NCBI GenBank assembly: GCA_017305815.1
Contig: JAFKJZ010000334.1
Location: forward strand, 2,621-28,220
From: Hyphomicrobiales bacterium
GTDB taxonomy: Bacteria > Pseudomonadota > Alphaproteobacteria > Rhizobiales > Kaistiaceae
Direction of reading: 5' to 3'
DNA length: 25,600 nt
The notes below the pieces were generated by a model. It ran no database searches and was not told the origin of the DNA. It saw only the letters and a program-made list of their open reading frames with translations. Both the position numbers and the translations under genes were made by a program. Positions 1-7,609 of the stretch are shown in pieces (positions within the stretch are counted from its first letter, which is position 1; each line of letters opens with the position of its first letter).

Positions 1-395
1 GTCAGCCCCGGCAGGCCGGCGACGATCTTCACCGGCAGGTTCGAATGGGCGCAGGCGATGGCGATGAAATCGAACGCCCGGCGCGAGGCGAAGACGCCAT
101 AGGTGGTCGCGAACGGCACGAGGCCGGTGCGCGCCAGCCCGGCCGCGATGGCGACGAGGTTCTGCTCGGCCATGCCGACATTGAAGAAGCGGTCCGGATG
201 GGCGTCGCGGAACGGCAGGATGTCGGTGTATTTGCCGAGATCCGCAGTCAGGCCGACGATGTCGTCGCGAGACTTGGCGATTTCGACCAGCGCATGGCCG
301 AAGGGCGCATCGACCGTGGCGCGGCCGCCCGTCGCCTCGTCGCGGCCCGTTTTTTCATCGCGGCCCATGGCCTGCGTATAGGCGCGCTCAGCCAT
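1..395 (-). CDS. Transketolase C-terminal (pyrimidine-binding) subunit, 3' end cut by window edge
   Basis: This is the second half of a split transketolase, the subunit that carries the pyrimidine-binding domain of the thiamine diphosphate site. About 131 N-terminal residues are visible; the rest lies beyond base 1. The stretch NVGMAEQNLVAIAAGLA contains the Glu-Gln-Asn of the family, whose Glu activates the cofactor's aminopyrimidine ring. The stretch GLTADLGKYTDILPF before it is also typical. The ATG at 395-393 overlaps the end of the N-terminal subunit gene by 8 bp, so translation is probably coupled and the subunits are made in equal amounts. In the cytoplasm the complex should move a two-carbon ketol unit between sugar phosphates or related substrates. 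Split transketolases are common in accessory sugar operons and often do not serve the pentose phosphate pathway; the real substrate cannot be read from this fragment. Confidence 0.9.
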   Translation of the reverse strand, partial: MAERAYTQAMGRDEKTGRDEATGGRATVDAPFGHALVEIAKSRDDIVGLTADLGKYTDILPFRDAHPDRFFNVGMAEQNLVAIAAGLARTGLVPFATTYGVFASRRAFDFIAIACAHSNLPVKIVAGLPGL

Positions 396-1239
396 GATCC
401 GCCTCCGTCCGTTCCAGTTCTGCGAGCAGCGCATCCCATTCGTCCGGTTCGACTCGGACGAAATGCGCTTTTTCACGCGCCACAAGCGTGGGCACACCCT
501 GGCCCGGCCGGGTGCGCAGCACGATCGCGTGCGGCTTGCCGCCGGTGGCGCGCGCCTGCTCCAGTGCGGCGACGACCGCCTCGATATCGTTGCCGTCGAT
601 CTCCTGCGTGGCAAAACCGAAGGCGCGCCACTTGTCGGCGACGGGCTCCATGTCGAGCACCACCGGCCCGTCCGCCTGGATGCCGTTGCAGTCGATCAGC
701 GCGACGAGGTTGTCGAGGGAGAAATGGCCGGCCGCCATCGCCGCCTCCCAGGTCGAGCCCTCCTGCATCTCGCCGTCGGAAAGCTCGCAGAAGATCCGCG
801 CCGGCGATTTTGCCAGTCGGAGCCCCAGCGCCATGCCGATTGCCTGGCCGAGACCATGGCCGAGCGAGCCGCCGATCATCTCGACGCCCGGCGTGGTGTC
901 GAGCGTCGACATCTCCAGCCGGCTGTCGTCGGCGCCATAGGTGATGAGTTCGTCGAGCGGGATGACGCCGGCCTCGGCCAGCGCCGCCCAGAGCGCGATG
1001 GAATAGTGCCCGGTCGAGAGCAGGAAGCGGTCGCGGTCGGCCGCCTTGAGGTCTGCCGGGTCCCAGCGCATCTCGTGGAAATAGAGCGCGGCGAGCACGT
1101 CGCTGATGCCGAGCCCCTGGCCGACATAGCCCTGGCCGGGCCCGCGCGCCATGGTGAGCACATGCCGGCGCATCGATTTCGCCCGCGCTCTCAACGCGGC
1201 GATGTCGGCCGTTGCGGGTGGGTGGTTGGCGAGTGCCAT
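388..1239 (-). CDS. Transketolase N-terminal (diphosphate-binding) subunit
   Basis: This 283-residue protein is the thiamine-diphosphate-binding half of a two-subunit transketolase. Visible family marks are the LSTGHYSIALWA segment (His near 78), GGSLGHGLGQA (His near 128), and the cofactor motif starting SDGEMQEG near residue 154 and ending in DCNG near 185. The usual GDG begins with Ser here, which is also seen in relatives. The length fits the usual 270-290 residues of split N-subunits. The ATG at 1239-1237 was chosen because the protein starts at a normal N-terminus and AGGGA stands about 8 bases upstream; the open frame continues upstream only as a shadow of the SDR gene. The SDR stop codon lies 2 bp before this ATG, and the C-subunit gene starts inside its last codons, so the three genes look like one coupled unit. 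Confidence 0.92.
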   Translation of the reverse strand: MALANHPPATADIAALRARAKSMRRHVLTMARGPGQGYVGQGLGISDVLAALYFHEMRWDPADLKAADRDRFLLSTGHYSIALWAALAEAGVIPLDELITYGADDSRLEMSTLDTTPGVEMIGGSLGHGLGQAIGMALGLRLAKSPARIFCELSDGEMQEGSTWEAAMAAGHFSLDNLVALIDCNGIQADGPVVLDMEPVADKWRAFGFATQEIDGNDIEAVVAALEQARATGGKPHAIVLRTRPGQGVPTLVAREKAHFVRVEPDEWDALLAELERTEADHG

Positions 1240-1241
1240 GG

Positions 1242-2021
1242 CTAGTCCCTGTCGAGGCCGCCGGAGGCGTTGAGGCGCTCGGCGGTGATGTAGGAGGGGG
1301 CGTCGAGGGCGAGCCAGATCACAGCGGCGGCGACCTCGGCGATCTCGGCGCGGCGGCCGATCGGCACGCGCCTGGTGCGCTCGTCGAGAAAGGCCTGCAC
1401 GTCGGGACGGCCCTCGATGCGGGCGAGATCGGCCTCGGTCGAGCGCTGCATCTCGGTGTCCATCATGCCGGGGGCGACGCTGTTGACGCGCACGCCGAAG
1501 GGCGCGAGCGCGATCGCCGCCGCGCGGGTGATGGAATCGACGCCGGCTTTCGAGGCGGCATAGGCGGCGTAGTTCGGCAGCGCCATGCGCGAGGCCGGCG
1601 AGGTCAGGTTGACGATCCGGCCTTCGCCCTGGCGCTTCATGATCTCGCCGGCGGCGATCGTCATCATCGCCACGGCCGTGACGTTGACGGCGAGCGTCTT
1701 CTGCCAGGTAGCGGCCTTCATCTCTAGGAAGGGCTCGATGCGGCCGAAGCCCGCATTGTTGATCAGGATGTCGAGCCCGCCCCATTCGCGCTCGATCTGG
1801 CCGATGATCGCGGCCGGCGCGTCCGGCGCGGTCAGGTCGGCGGCGATGACGAGCGGCGCGGCCGCTGCGTCGCCGACGAGCGCACGCGTCTGTTCGAGCC
1901 CCTTGGCGTCGATGTCGATCAGCGCGACGGCGACGCCGCGGCGCGCCAGTTCGATGGCGAGTTCACGGCCGAGCCCGGCCGCGGCGCCGGTGACGGCGGC
2001 ACGTTTTCCCTCAAGGGCCAA
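1242..2021 (-). CDS. SDR-family NAD(P)-dependent oxidoreductase (TTG start)
   Basis: A classical short-chain dehydrogenase of 259 residues, probably oxidising a sugar, polyol or sugar-acid hydroxyl in the cytoplasm. The Rossmann glycine motif TGAAAGLG is at residues 11-18, NNAG at 88-91, the catalytic Ser near 141, and the Tyr-x3-Lys pair at Y154 and K158 (YAASK). The Asp-rich end of the second strand (ALIDID) favours NAD(H) over NADP(H). Start choice: an upstream TTG at 2045 is in frame, but the TTG at 2021-2019 has a very strong Shine-Dalgarno sequence (GGGGAGGAG) 6 bases before it and gives the standard N-terminus MALEGKRAAVTG. It is the first gene of a tightly packed trio with the split transketolase, separated from the aldolase gene upstream by a 340-bp gap with a palindromic repeat. 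The substrate is not determined. Confidence 0.9.
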   Translation of the reverse strand: MALEGKRAAVTGAAAGLGRELAIELARRGVAVALIDIDAKGLEQTRALVGDAAAAPLVIAADLTAPDAPAAIIGQIEREWGGLDILINNAGFGRIEPFLEMKAATWQKTLAVNVTAVAMMTIAAGEIMKRQGEGRIVNLTSPASRMALPNYAAYAASKAGVDSITRAAAIALAPFGVRVNSVAPGMMDTEMQRSTEADLARIEGRPDVQAFLDERTRRVPIGRRAEIAEVAAAVIWLALDAPSYITAERLNASGGLDRD

Positions 2022-2027
2022 TTGGAT

Positions 2028-2036
2028 CTCCTCCCC
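2028..2036 (-). promoter_or_regulatory. Strong ribosome binding site that fixes the SDR start
   Basis: Read on the minus strand the sequence is GGGGAGGAG, followed by a 6-base spacer (ATCCAA) and TTG. This near-perfect anti-16S match supports the rare TTG start at 2021 rather than the in-frame TTG at 2045, which would place this motif inside the coding region. Confidence 0.7.
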
Positions 2037-2188
2037 AATTTGCAATTTATGGTAACGCTACCATTCGAAGTGTCAATCAGGATCGGGCGGGATTTCGAGT
2101 GGCGGATGGCCGCTTGTCTGCGTGTGTCGGGGGCGATGACTTGTCGACCACGGCAATTCAAGCGCTGACCCGACTGACACGCTGAGGC

Positions 2189-2278
2189 GTCATCCCTGCG
2201 AAAGCAGGGATCCAGCTTCCTTTCGACGACAGATATCTCTGAAGGCCCGGCCTGGATCCCTGCTTTCGCAGGGATGAC
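2189..2278. repeat. Palindromic intergenic repeat, copy 1 (27-bp perfect inverted arms)
   Basis: Positions 2189-2215 and 2252-2278 are perfect 27-bp inverted copies, with 36 bp between them. Each arm opens with GTCATCC and ends with GGATCCAG, and each also folds alone as CCCTGC-GAAA-GCAGGG, so the element can form one long stem or two side hairpins. The same outline occurs at 7388-7466 and 10880-10978. It resembles the mosaic palindromic repeats (BIME/RIME-like) that are scattered between genes in proteobacterial genomes. It sits in the 340-bp gap between the aldolase gene (stop at 2362) and the SDR gene, and may act on transcript ends or stability. Apart from the repeat and the SDR leader, nothing else convincing was seen in 2022-2361. 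Confidence 0.9.
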
Positions 2279-2361
2279 GGCGGCGGCGAGGGTCTCGCGG
2301 GCTGGCCTCTGTAGACGGAAATCGAGAGGCAAGCCCGCGAAGCGGGACCTGGCGGCGAAAC

Positions 2362-3156
2362 CTACTCCGCCGCCACCCTTGTCTTTGCGGCGTAGGCCTG
2401 CCAGTCGCGGAACTGGGCTTCGGCGGCGACGCGGAAATAATAGAGGTCGCTGCCGGCGGCGACGAACAGGAAGCCGTCGTCGAAAGCCTGCTGCCAGGTC
2501 TTGCCGCGGCGCGGCACGGTGGCCAGCGGCTTGCCGGTCGGCTCGACCGCGGCGATACACTCGGCAATCAGCGCCTCGACTTCCGGCGCGCCGGTCTGGC
2601 CCGGCATGCCGATGCTGCCGGAGAGGTCGGTCGGGCCGATGAACACCACGTCGACACCGTCGACATCGGCGATGGCGCGGGCGTTCTTCACCCCCAGCTC
2701 GGTCTCGATCTGCACGACGATGAGCAGTTCGTCATGCACGCGCTCCATGTAGTCCTTGGCGATGCCGTAGCCGGCGGCGCGGGTGATGTCCCAGGCGTTG
2801 CCGCGCTTGCCGAGCGGCGGGAAGCGGCAGGCGTCGACGATCCGCTTCGCCTCCTCCGCCGTCTCGACCATCGGCACCAGCAGCGCCTCGGCGCCGGCAT
2901 CGGCGATGCGGCGCAGCGTGATCGGATCGGAGGACGGCACGCGGATCATCGCGGTCGAATTCGTGCAGGCGGCCGCTCGCATGACGTCGACGGCCGTCAG
3001 CACGTCGCCGGTGCCGTGCTCGAGATCGAGGATGAAGAAGTCGAAGCCGGTCAGCGCCGTGATCTCGGCGAAGGTCGGGTCGGGGCTCTGCAGCCACATG
3101 CCGAAGGATTTTTGGCCGGCTTTCAGATTGGCCTTCAGACGGTTCTTGCGGATCAT
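2362..3156 (-). CDS. HpcH/HpaI-family aldolase (2-keto-3-deoxy acid aldolase type)
   Basis: A 264-residue class II, metal-dependent pyruvate aldolase of the HpcH/HpaI family. It should reversibly cleave a 2-keto-3-deoxy (or 4-hydroxy-2-oxo) acid to pyruvate plus an aldehyde. Key residues fall at a constant offset of two from those I recall for E. coli HpaI: H47 in LDLEHG, R72 in MIRVPS, Q149 and E151 in VQIETELG, and D177 in IGPTDLSG, where E151 and D177 bind the metal. The length is normal (250-270). Its ATG overlaps the stop of the upstream dehydrogenase as ATGA, so translation is coupled. Two genes upstream is an enolase-superfamily dehydratase that would make exactly such a keto-deoxy acid. 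2-keto-3-deoxy-L-rhamnonate aldolase is the nearest named relative I can suggest; the true substrate is open. Confidence 0.92.
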   Translation of the reverse strand: MIRKNRLKANLKAGQKSFGMWLQSPDPTFAEITALTGFDFFILDLEHGTGDVLTAVDVMRAAACTNSTAMIRVPSSDPITLRRIADAGAEALLVPMVETAEEAKRIVDACRFPPLGKRGNAWDITRAAGYGIAKDYMERVHDELLIVVQIETELGVKNARAIADVDGVDVVFIGPTDLSGSIGMPGQTGAPEVEALIAECIAAVEPTGKPLATVPRRGKTWQQAFDDGFLFVAAGSDLYYFRVAAEAQFRDWQAYAAKTRVAAE

Positions 3157-4271
3157 GTTGGTCTCGGTTCTGCGGGATCTGCGGATGGAGCGAAGCGGGC
3201 GAGCTTGGCCTGGAAGCCGGGGCGCTCGAGAACGGCGGGATTGACGATGGTCGCGGGAACACGCCCCTCCGCCACGCCGATCATGCCGTCGGAGATCAGC
3301 GTCATGGTGAGCCGGGCTGCGTCGCGGGTAGAAGGCAGCCAGTGCGGCGTCAGGATGACGTTTGGAAGCGCGGTGAGCGGATCGTCCTTGGGCAGCGGCT
3401 CGTGCTCGAACACGTCGAGTCCCGCGCCGGCGATCCAGCCATCGCGCAGCGCCGTGACGAGCGCCGCCTGGTCGACGATCTCGCCGCGCGCGACATTGAC
3501 GAAATAGGCGGTCGGCTTCATGCGGCGGAAATGCGCCGCCGTGACCAGCCCGCGCGTATGGGCGTCGAGGCGGTTGTGCAGCGAGACGAAATCGGCGCCT
3601 GCGAACAGTTCGTCAAGGCTGTCGACGAGGGTGACGCCGAGATGCGCCGCCTCGATCTCGGAGGCGTGCGGCGAAAAGGCGAGGATCTCCATGCCCCAGG
3701 GCGCGGCGAGGCGGGCGAGCTCGCGGCCCGAGGCCCCGAGGCCGACGATGCCGAGCACCTTGCCCGGCAGGTCGAGGCCCATGGTGACGGGCTGGAGGTC
3801 CCAGCGTCCGTCGCGGACCATGCGCTCCTGCTCCGGCAACCGCTTCGCCAGCGCCAGCATCAGCAGGAAGGCGGAAGAGGCGGTGGCGTGGGTCAGCGTG
3901 TCCGGCGCGTTGTAGACGGCGACGTCATTCTGCGTGCAGGCGTCGAGGTCGATCTTGTCGATGCCGGCGCCGGCGCGGCCGATCACCGTCAGCCGCTCGG
4001 CGCCCTCGGCAAAGGCCGACGCCTTCACCCAGGGCCGGAAGATGACGATGCCGTCGGCGCTGGCGACATGCCGGGGCGTGATCTCAAGCGAGTAGAGCCG
4101 GTCCTGATAGGTCGGGTCGCCCGGGCTCGGCGACTGATCGCGCAGGAAATCGACGGTGATCGCGGGATGGCCGTCATAGCGGTCGAGCGCGATGTCGGGG
4201 ATGGCGAGCTGGCCATCCGGGCCGAGATAATCGCCCGTATAGGCGATGGTGAAACGAGGGGTGTCTACCAT
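3153..4271 (-). CDS. D-isomer-specific 2-hydroxyacid dehydrogenase (first copy)
   Basis: A 372-residue NAD(P)-dependent enzyme that interconverts a 2-keto acid (glyoxylate, hydroxypyruvate or a sugar-derived keto acid) and its D-2-hydroxy acid. The cofactor motif GLGASG is at 177-182. The catalytic triad is R262 in NVARGEIVD, E291 in DVFEHEPL, and H310 in LTPHWLPS; the residue after His is Trp rather than the common Ile/Ala. The first 75 residues are longer than in most family members and contain TGDYLGPDG, and the family's usual length is 310-350. The ATG at 4271-4269 overlaps the end of the enolase-family gene by 7 bp, and the 3' end overlaps the aldolase start by 4 bp. The open frame runs on upstream, but only as a shadow of the dehydratase gene. 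The context suggests it handles a product of the dehydratase/aldolase steps. Confidence 0.92.
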   Translation of the reverse strand: MVDTPRFTIAYTGDYLGPDGQLAIPDIALDRYDGHPAITVDFLRDQSPSPGDPTYQDRLYSLEITPRHVASADGIVIFRPWVKASAFAEGAERLTVIGRAGAGIDKIDLDACTQNDVAVYNAPDTLTHATASSAFLLMLALAKRLPEQERMVRDGRWDLQPVTMGLDLPGKVLGIVGLGASGRELARLAAPWGMEILAFSPHASEIEAAHLGVTLVDSLDELFAGADFVSLHNRLDAHTRGLVTAAHFRRMKPTAYFVNVARGEIVDQAALVTALRDGWIAGAGLDVFEHEPLPKDDPLTALPNVILTPHWLPSTRDAARLTMTLISDGMIGVAEGRVPATIVNPAVLERPGFQAKLARFAPSADPAEPRPT

Positions 4272-5536
4272 CGCTTCAGGCTTTCCTCGGTGGTGGTCTC
4301 GATCCGCGCGCCCGGGCGGGTGAACAGATCCTCGCGCAGCTTCGTGCCGAGGCCCGGCCGGTCGGGCAGGTGCAGATGACCGTCGCGCACTTCGATCCGG
4401 TCGGTGACGACGTCGTCGTACCAGCCGTCGATATAGCCGCGCACCGTCTCCATGATCAGCCCATTCGGGATGTGGTGCATCAGATGCGTCGCCGCCCAGA
4501 GCGCCACCGGGCCGATGGTGTCGTGGCAGGTGACAGGCAGCATGTAGGTGTCGGCCATGGCGGCGATCTTGCGGCCCTCGGTCAGGCCGCCGCCCCAGGA
4601 GAGGTCGGGCATGATGATGTCGGCGGCGCCGCGCTCGATCCAGGGCCGGTAGCCGAAGCGCGTGAACACGCGCTCGCTCTGGCAGATCGGGATGGTGGTC
4701 GCCTGCTTCAGCCGGACATAGCTCTCGACATTGTCGGGCGGCATGATCTCTTCCAGCCACAGGATGTCATAAGGTTCTAGGGCGCGGGCGATCTTCGTCG
4801 AGGCGGGCAGGTCCCAGCGCGCATGGCCCTCGATCGCGATCGCCATCCTGTCGCCGACGGCGGCGCGGATGTCGGCGACGATCTTTATCCCCGCCGCGAG
4901 GTCGTCGTTGGAGATGTTGTGGCCGAGCGGGCCGGCGGCGGTCTCGGCGCCCCAGATCACCATCGGCTTCCGCGTGTCGACCGGGCCGGAGAGGGTGGGG
5001 CCGAACTGGTCGAACGGCCAGATCTTCATCGCCGTGATGCCCTGGTCGACGAGGCTCTGCGCCAGTTCGCCGGCGCGTCCCTTCAGCCAGGCGTTCAGGT
5101 CGTCGTATTTCCCGTAGCCGACGCAGGTGTTGTAGACCTTGATGCGGTCGCGGCTGCGACCGCCGAGCATGGTGTAGATCGGCTCGCCCGCGTTCTGGCC
5201 GGCGAGGTCCCAGAGCGCCACGTCGATGGCCGAGATCGCCCGCATCTCTGCGCCGTTCGCGCCGCAGAAATTCACCAGCGCGGCCATGTTCGACCAGTGG
5301 TTCTCGATGTCGCGCGCGTCGCGTCCGATCAGCAGCGGCGCGAAGATGTCGTGGACGATCGCGGCGACGGCGCGGGGCAGATAGTAGGTCTCGCCGAGGC
5401 CGATCAGGCCCTTGTCGGTGTGAATGCGGACCCAGAGATTGTTGGGCAGCGCCTGCCGTGCCTTCGGATTAAGCTTGGCCCATTCGGCCTGCGGCAGCGC
5501 CTCGAACCAGACCGTCTCGATCTTCGTGATCTTCAT
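4265..5536 (-). CDS. Mandelate racemase / enolase-superfamily sugar-acid dehydratase
   Basis: A 423-residue enolase-superfamily enzyme, expected to remove a proton next to a carboxylate and release water from an aldonic acid, giving a 2-keto-3-deoxy acid. The three metal ligands are E236 (in AIEGHARWD), E262 (LEEIM) and E288 (CQSERVF). The probable acid/base residues are H238 two residues after the first ligand, and the D311/H338 pair (MPDLSW, TCHDTIGP). The 26-26-50 spacing matches what I recall for D-galactonate dehydratase, but the first ligand is Glu instead of Asp, and the protein is about 40 residues longer. The start at 5536 is preceded by AGGGGG; the upstream open frame is a shadow of the permease gene. 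It follows the permease gene by 29 bp. Several aldonic acids are possible substrates. Confidence 0.9.
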   Translation of the reverse strand: MKITKIETVWFEALPQAEWAKLNPKARQALPNNLWVRIHTDKGLIGLGETYYLPRAVAAIVHDIFAPLLIGRDARDIENHWSNMAALVNFCGANGAEMRAISAIDVALWDLAGQNAGEPIYTMLGGRSRDRIKVYNTCVGYGKYDDLNAWLKGRAGELAQSLVDQGITAMKIWPFDQFGPTLSGPVDTRKPMVIWGAETAAGPLGHNISNDDLAAGIKIVADIRAAVGDRMAIAIEGHARWDLPASTKIARALEPYDILWLEEIMPPDNVESYVRLKQATTIPICQSERVFTRFGYRPWIERGAADIIMPDLSWGGGLTEGRKIAAMADTYMLPVTCHDTIGPVALWAATHLMHHIPNGLIMETVRGYIDGWYDDVVTDRIEVRDGHLHLPDRPGLGTKLREDLFTRPGARIETTTEESLKRW

Positions 5537-5565
5537 CGCATGCCCCCTGAAGGCCGTGGTTGTCG

Positions 5566-6405
5566 TTATCCCTTGACCGCTCCGGCGGTGAGGCCGCGCA
5601 GCAGGTGGCGCTGGATCGCCATGTAGAAGAGCACCGGCAGCACAGAGAATGTGACGCCCGCCGCCATCAGCACGAAGAGCGGCGTGTCGAGCTGGGTCAT
5701 CAGCGTCGCGAGGCCGAGCGAGGCGGTGTAGAGCTCGTTGCGGGTGATCAGCGTCGAGGCGAACAGATATTCGTTCCAGCTGGCGAAGAAGGCGATGACG
5801 CTGACGGCGACGAGGCCGGGCCGGGTCAGCGGCAGCACCACCAGCCACAGCACCTTCCAGCGGTCGCAGCCATCGATCAGCGCCGCCTCGACGATCTCCT
5901 TCGGCACGGCGTCGAACGACGCCTTCAGCACCCAGGCGCAGAGCGGCACGACGAAGGCGGTGTGGAGGAGCGCGAGCGCCCAGAGATTGTCGGTCCAGCC
6001 GAGATTCCGGTAGAGCGCCAACACCGGCGCGACGACCACGGCCGCCGGCATCATCTGGGTGAAGAGCAGCAGCAACCCGAAGGCCGAGCGGCCCGGCCAG
6101 TAGAGCCGTGACAGCGCATAGGCGCCTGGAATCACCAGGATCAGCGTGCCGATCACCGTCAACGAGGCGACCAGCGTCGAGAGCATCAGCCAGCGGGCGA
6201 TCGGCTTGTCGGTGAAGAGCTGCCAGTAGGAGGAGATGTCGATGCTGCCGGGCAGGAGCGGCGGCGGGAAGGAGAGCGATTCCGCCGAGGGCCGAATCGA
6301 CGAGACGATCATCCAGTAGACCGGGAAGAAGATGATCGCGGAGACGAGGAGGATCGCCGCGCCGCGCAGCAGATCTTCGAGCGAGGGGAGGCGGGAGGCT
6401 CTCAT
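5566..6405 (-). CDS. CUT1 ABC transporter permease, MalG type (system 1)
   Basis: A 279-residue inner-membrane protein with about six hydrophobic segments, beginning near residue 11 (AAILLVSAIIFFPVYWMIVSS). The loop that docks to the ABC ATPase is at about 180-205 with EAALIDGCDRWKVLWLVVLP, the EAA motif of the MalG branch. The C-terminus ends AGAVKG, typical of the group. It should form the import channel with the permease encoded just upstream, whose stop codon overlaps this ATG as ATGA. The next genes downstream are catabolic, so uptake and breakdown appear to be co-transcribed. No ATPase gene is found next to it. Confidence 0.93.
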   Translation of the reverse strand: MRASRLPSLEDLLRGAAILLVSAIIFFPVYWMIVSSIRPSAESLSFPPPLLPGSIDISSYWQLFTDKPIARWLMLSTLVASLTVIGTLILVIPGAYALSRLYWPGRSAFGLLLLFTQMMPAAVVVAPVLALYRNLGWTDNLWALALLHTAFVVPLCAWVLKASFDAVPKEIVEAALIDGCDRWKVLWLVVLPLTRPGLVAVSVIAFFASWNEYLFASTLITRNELYTASLGLATLMTQLDTPLFVLMAAGVTFSVLPVLFYMAIQRHLLRGLTAGAVKG

Positions 6406-7322
6406 GCGTCTCCCTCCAGCCGGCGCTGCAGGACGACGAAACAGGTCGTCGCGATTGCCGAGATCAGGAAGCCGACCACGGCGATCGCGCCGGCATAGCT
6501 GAAATTATAGAAGCGGAAGGCCTGCATGTAGATCGCAGGCGCCAGCGTCGTCGTGGCGTCGACCGGGCCGCCGCCGGTGATCAGCCAGATCAGCGTGAAT
6601 TGCTGCGTCGAATAGATGAAGGCGAGCACGGCGAGCAGCGCGACGGTGCCGCGAATGCCGGGAAGGGTGATGTAGCGGAACTGGGCGAAGCGGCCGGCGC
6701 GGTCGATCTTCGCCGCCTCATAAAGCTCGGCCGGTACGTTCTGCAGCGCCGAGAGCAGCACCAGCGAATAGAACGGAAAGCCCTTCCAGACCGTCGCGCC
6801 GATCACCACCAGCATGGCGAGCGTCGGGTCGAGCAGCCATTGCGGGTTCTCGGTGACGCCAGGAACGAGCCGCAGGAAGGCGTTGAACACGCCGAAGCTC
6901 GGATCGAGCATCAGCACGAAGGTGATGGCGACGGGCACCTCGGGAATGGCCCAGGGCACGGTCAGGAGGCTTCGCACCACGCCGCGGCCGCGAAAGCTCC
7001 AGTTCATCAGCAGGGACAGGGCGAGCCCGATCGCAAGGATGATGACGACGACGGAAAAGGTGAAGACCAGCGTGTGCTGGATCATCCGCCAGAAGTCGGG
7101 ATCGACGAGCATATAGCGGTAATTGTCGAGCCCGAGGCCGGCCGGCGTATCGAGGCTGAACAGGGCGCCGCGGATGATCGGGTAGATCACCAGCGCCCCT
7201 TCGAGCGCCAGCATCGGCAGGATCAGGAGATAGGGGAAGGCTCGGCTGCCGACCACGCCGGCGCGTCGCGCGGGCTTGGTCCGGCTTGGGCGATCCGTCG
7301 TCTGGGTGAGCACCGAAGCCAT
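6402..7322 (-). CDS. CUT1 ABC transporter permease, MalF type (system 1)
   Basis: A 306-residue membrane protein of the MalF/UgpA branch. An N-terminal basic stretch of about 28 residues precedes the first membrane segment (FPYLLILPMLALEGALVIYP). The ATPase-docking loop reads LYEAAKIDRAGRFAQFRYITLP near 215-240; its third acidic Asp is followed by Arg where Gly is usual. GGGPVDATTTL follows, a motif common in this family. The 3' end overlaps the MalG-type gene by 4 bp. The gene starts 287 bp downstream of the binding-protein stop, and that gap holds a small hairpin and copy 2 of the palindromic repeat. The start ATG at 7322 is the only good candidate. Confidence 0.93.
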   Translation of the reverse strand: MASVLTQTTDRPSRTKPARRAGVVGSRAFPYLLILPMLALEGALVIYPIIRGALFSLDTPAGLGLDNYRYMLVDPDFWRMIQHTLVFTFSVVVIILAIGLALSLLMNWSFRGRGVVRSLLTVPWAIPEVPVAITFVLMLDPSFGVFNAFLRLVPGVTENPQWLLDPTLAMLVVIGATVWKGFPFYSLVLLSALQNVPAELYEAAKIDRAGRFAQFRYITLPGIRGTVALLAVLAFIYSTQQFTLIWLITGGGPVDATTTLAPAIYMQAFRFYNFSYAGAIAVVGFLISAIATTCFVVLQRRLEGDA

Positions 7323-7387
7323 TGCCGATACGCGGTCCTTGTATGCGATGCGCGCCCGATACCGGGGCGAAGTGCGGTCCGCTCGCC

Positions 7388-7466
7388 GTCATCCCGGGCC
7401 GGGCCCGGGATCCATCCCGCCAGGAACGGGAGGGACGGCATGGATCCCCGCTTGCGCGGAGATGAC
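7388..7466. repeat. Palindromic intergenic repeat, copy 2
   Basis: The left arm (7388-7414) begins GTCATCCC and ends GGGATCCAT. The right arm (7440-7466) is its inverted relative, ending GGAGATGAC. Outer bases are shared with copies 1 and 3 while the inner stems differ: the left arm is a CCCGGGCC/GGGCCCGGG palindrome, and the right arm on the minus strand is CCGC-GCAA-GCGG. It lies between the binding-protein gene and the MalF-type permease gene of system 1. Nothing else convincing was seen in the 287-bp gap except a short hairpin at its upstream end. Confidence 0.82.
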
Positions 7467-7574
7467 GGGGGAGGCGGAACTGCGAGACACCGATCCAGCG
7501 GCGTCTCGCCAGAGGCGGCGAGCAAGCCCGGCAGGCGAGGTTGCACACCTTCGCCCGCCGGCTTCAGGTCATCG

Positions 7575-7590
7575 CTCTCCGTCAGGAGAG
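7575..7590 (-). terminator. Short hairpin directly after the system 1 binding-protein gene
   Basis: CTCTCC-GTCA-GGAGAG forms a 6-bp stem with a 4-base loop, about 20 bp after the stop codon of the binding-protein gene. There is no T-run after it on the minus strand, so a full terminator is unlikely. It could protect the 3' end of the binding-protein mRNA or cause partial termination. Comparable but stronger hairpins stand after the other two binding-protein genes. Confidence 0.4.
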
Positions 7591-7609
7591 GGCTTTGCGC
7601 GGATGGCGG

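Noticed and set aside
388..1785. A longer N-terminal form (465 residues) of the transketolase N-subunit.
   Set aside because: The extra part is an out-of-frame reading of the SDR gene; the true start at 1239 has its own ribosome site.
2189..2278. A small insertion sequence or MITE at the 27-bp inverted arms.
   Set aside because: No target-site duplication or transposase relation was evident, and the related copies vary in the arms in a structure-preserving way, which fits a palindromic intergenic repeat better.
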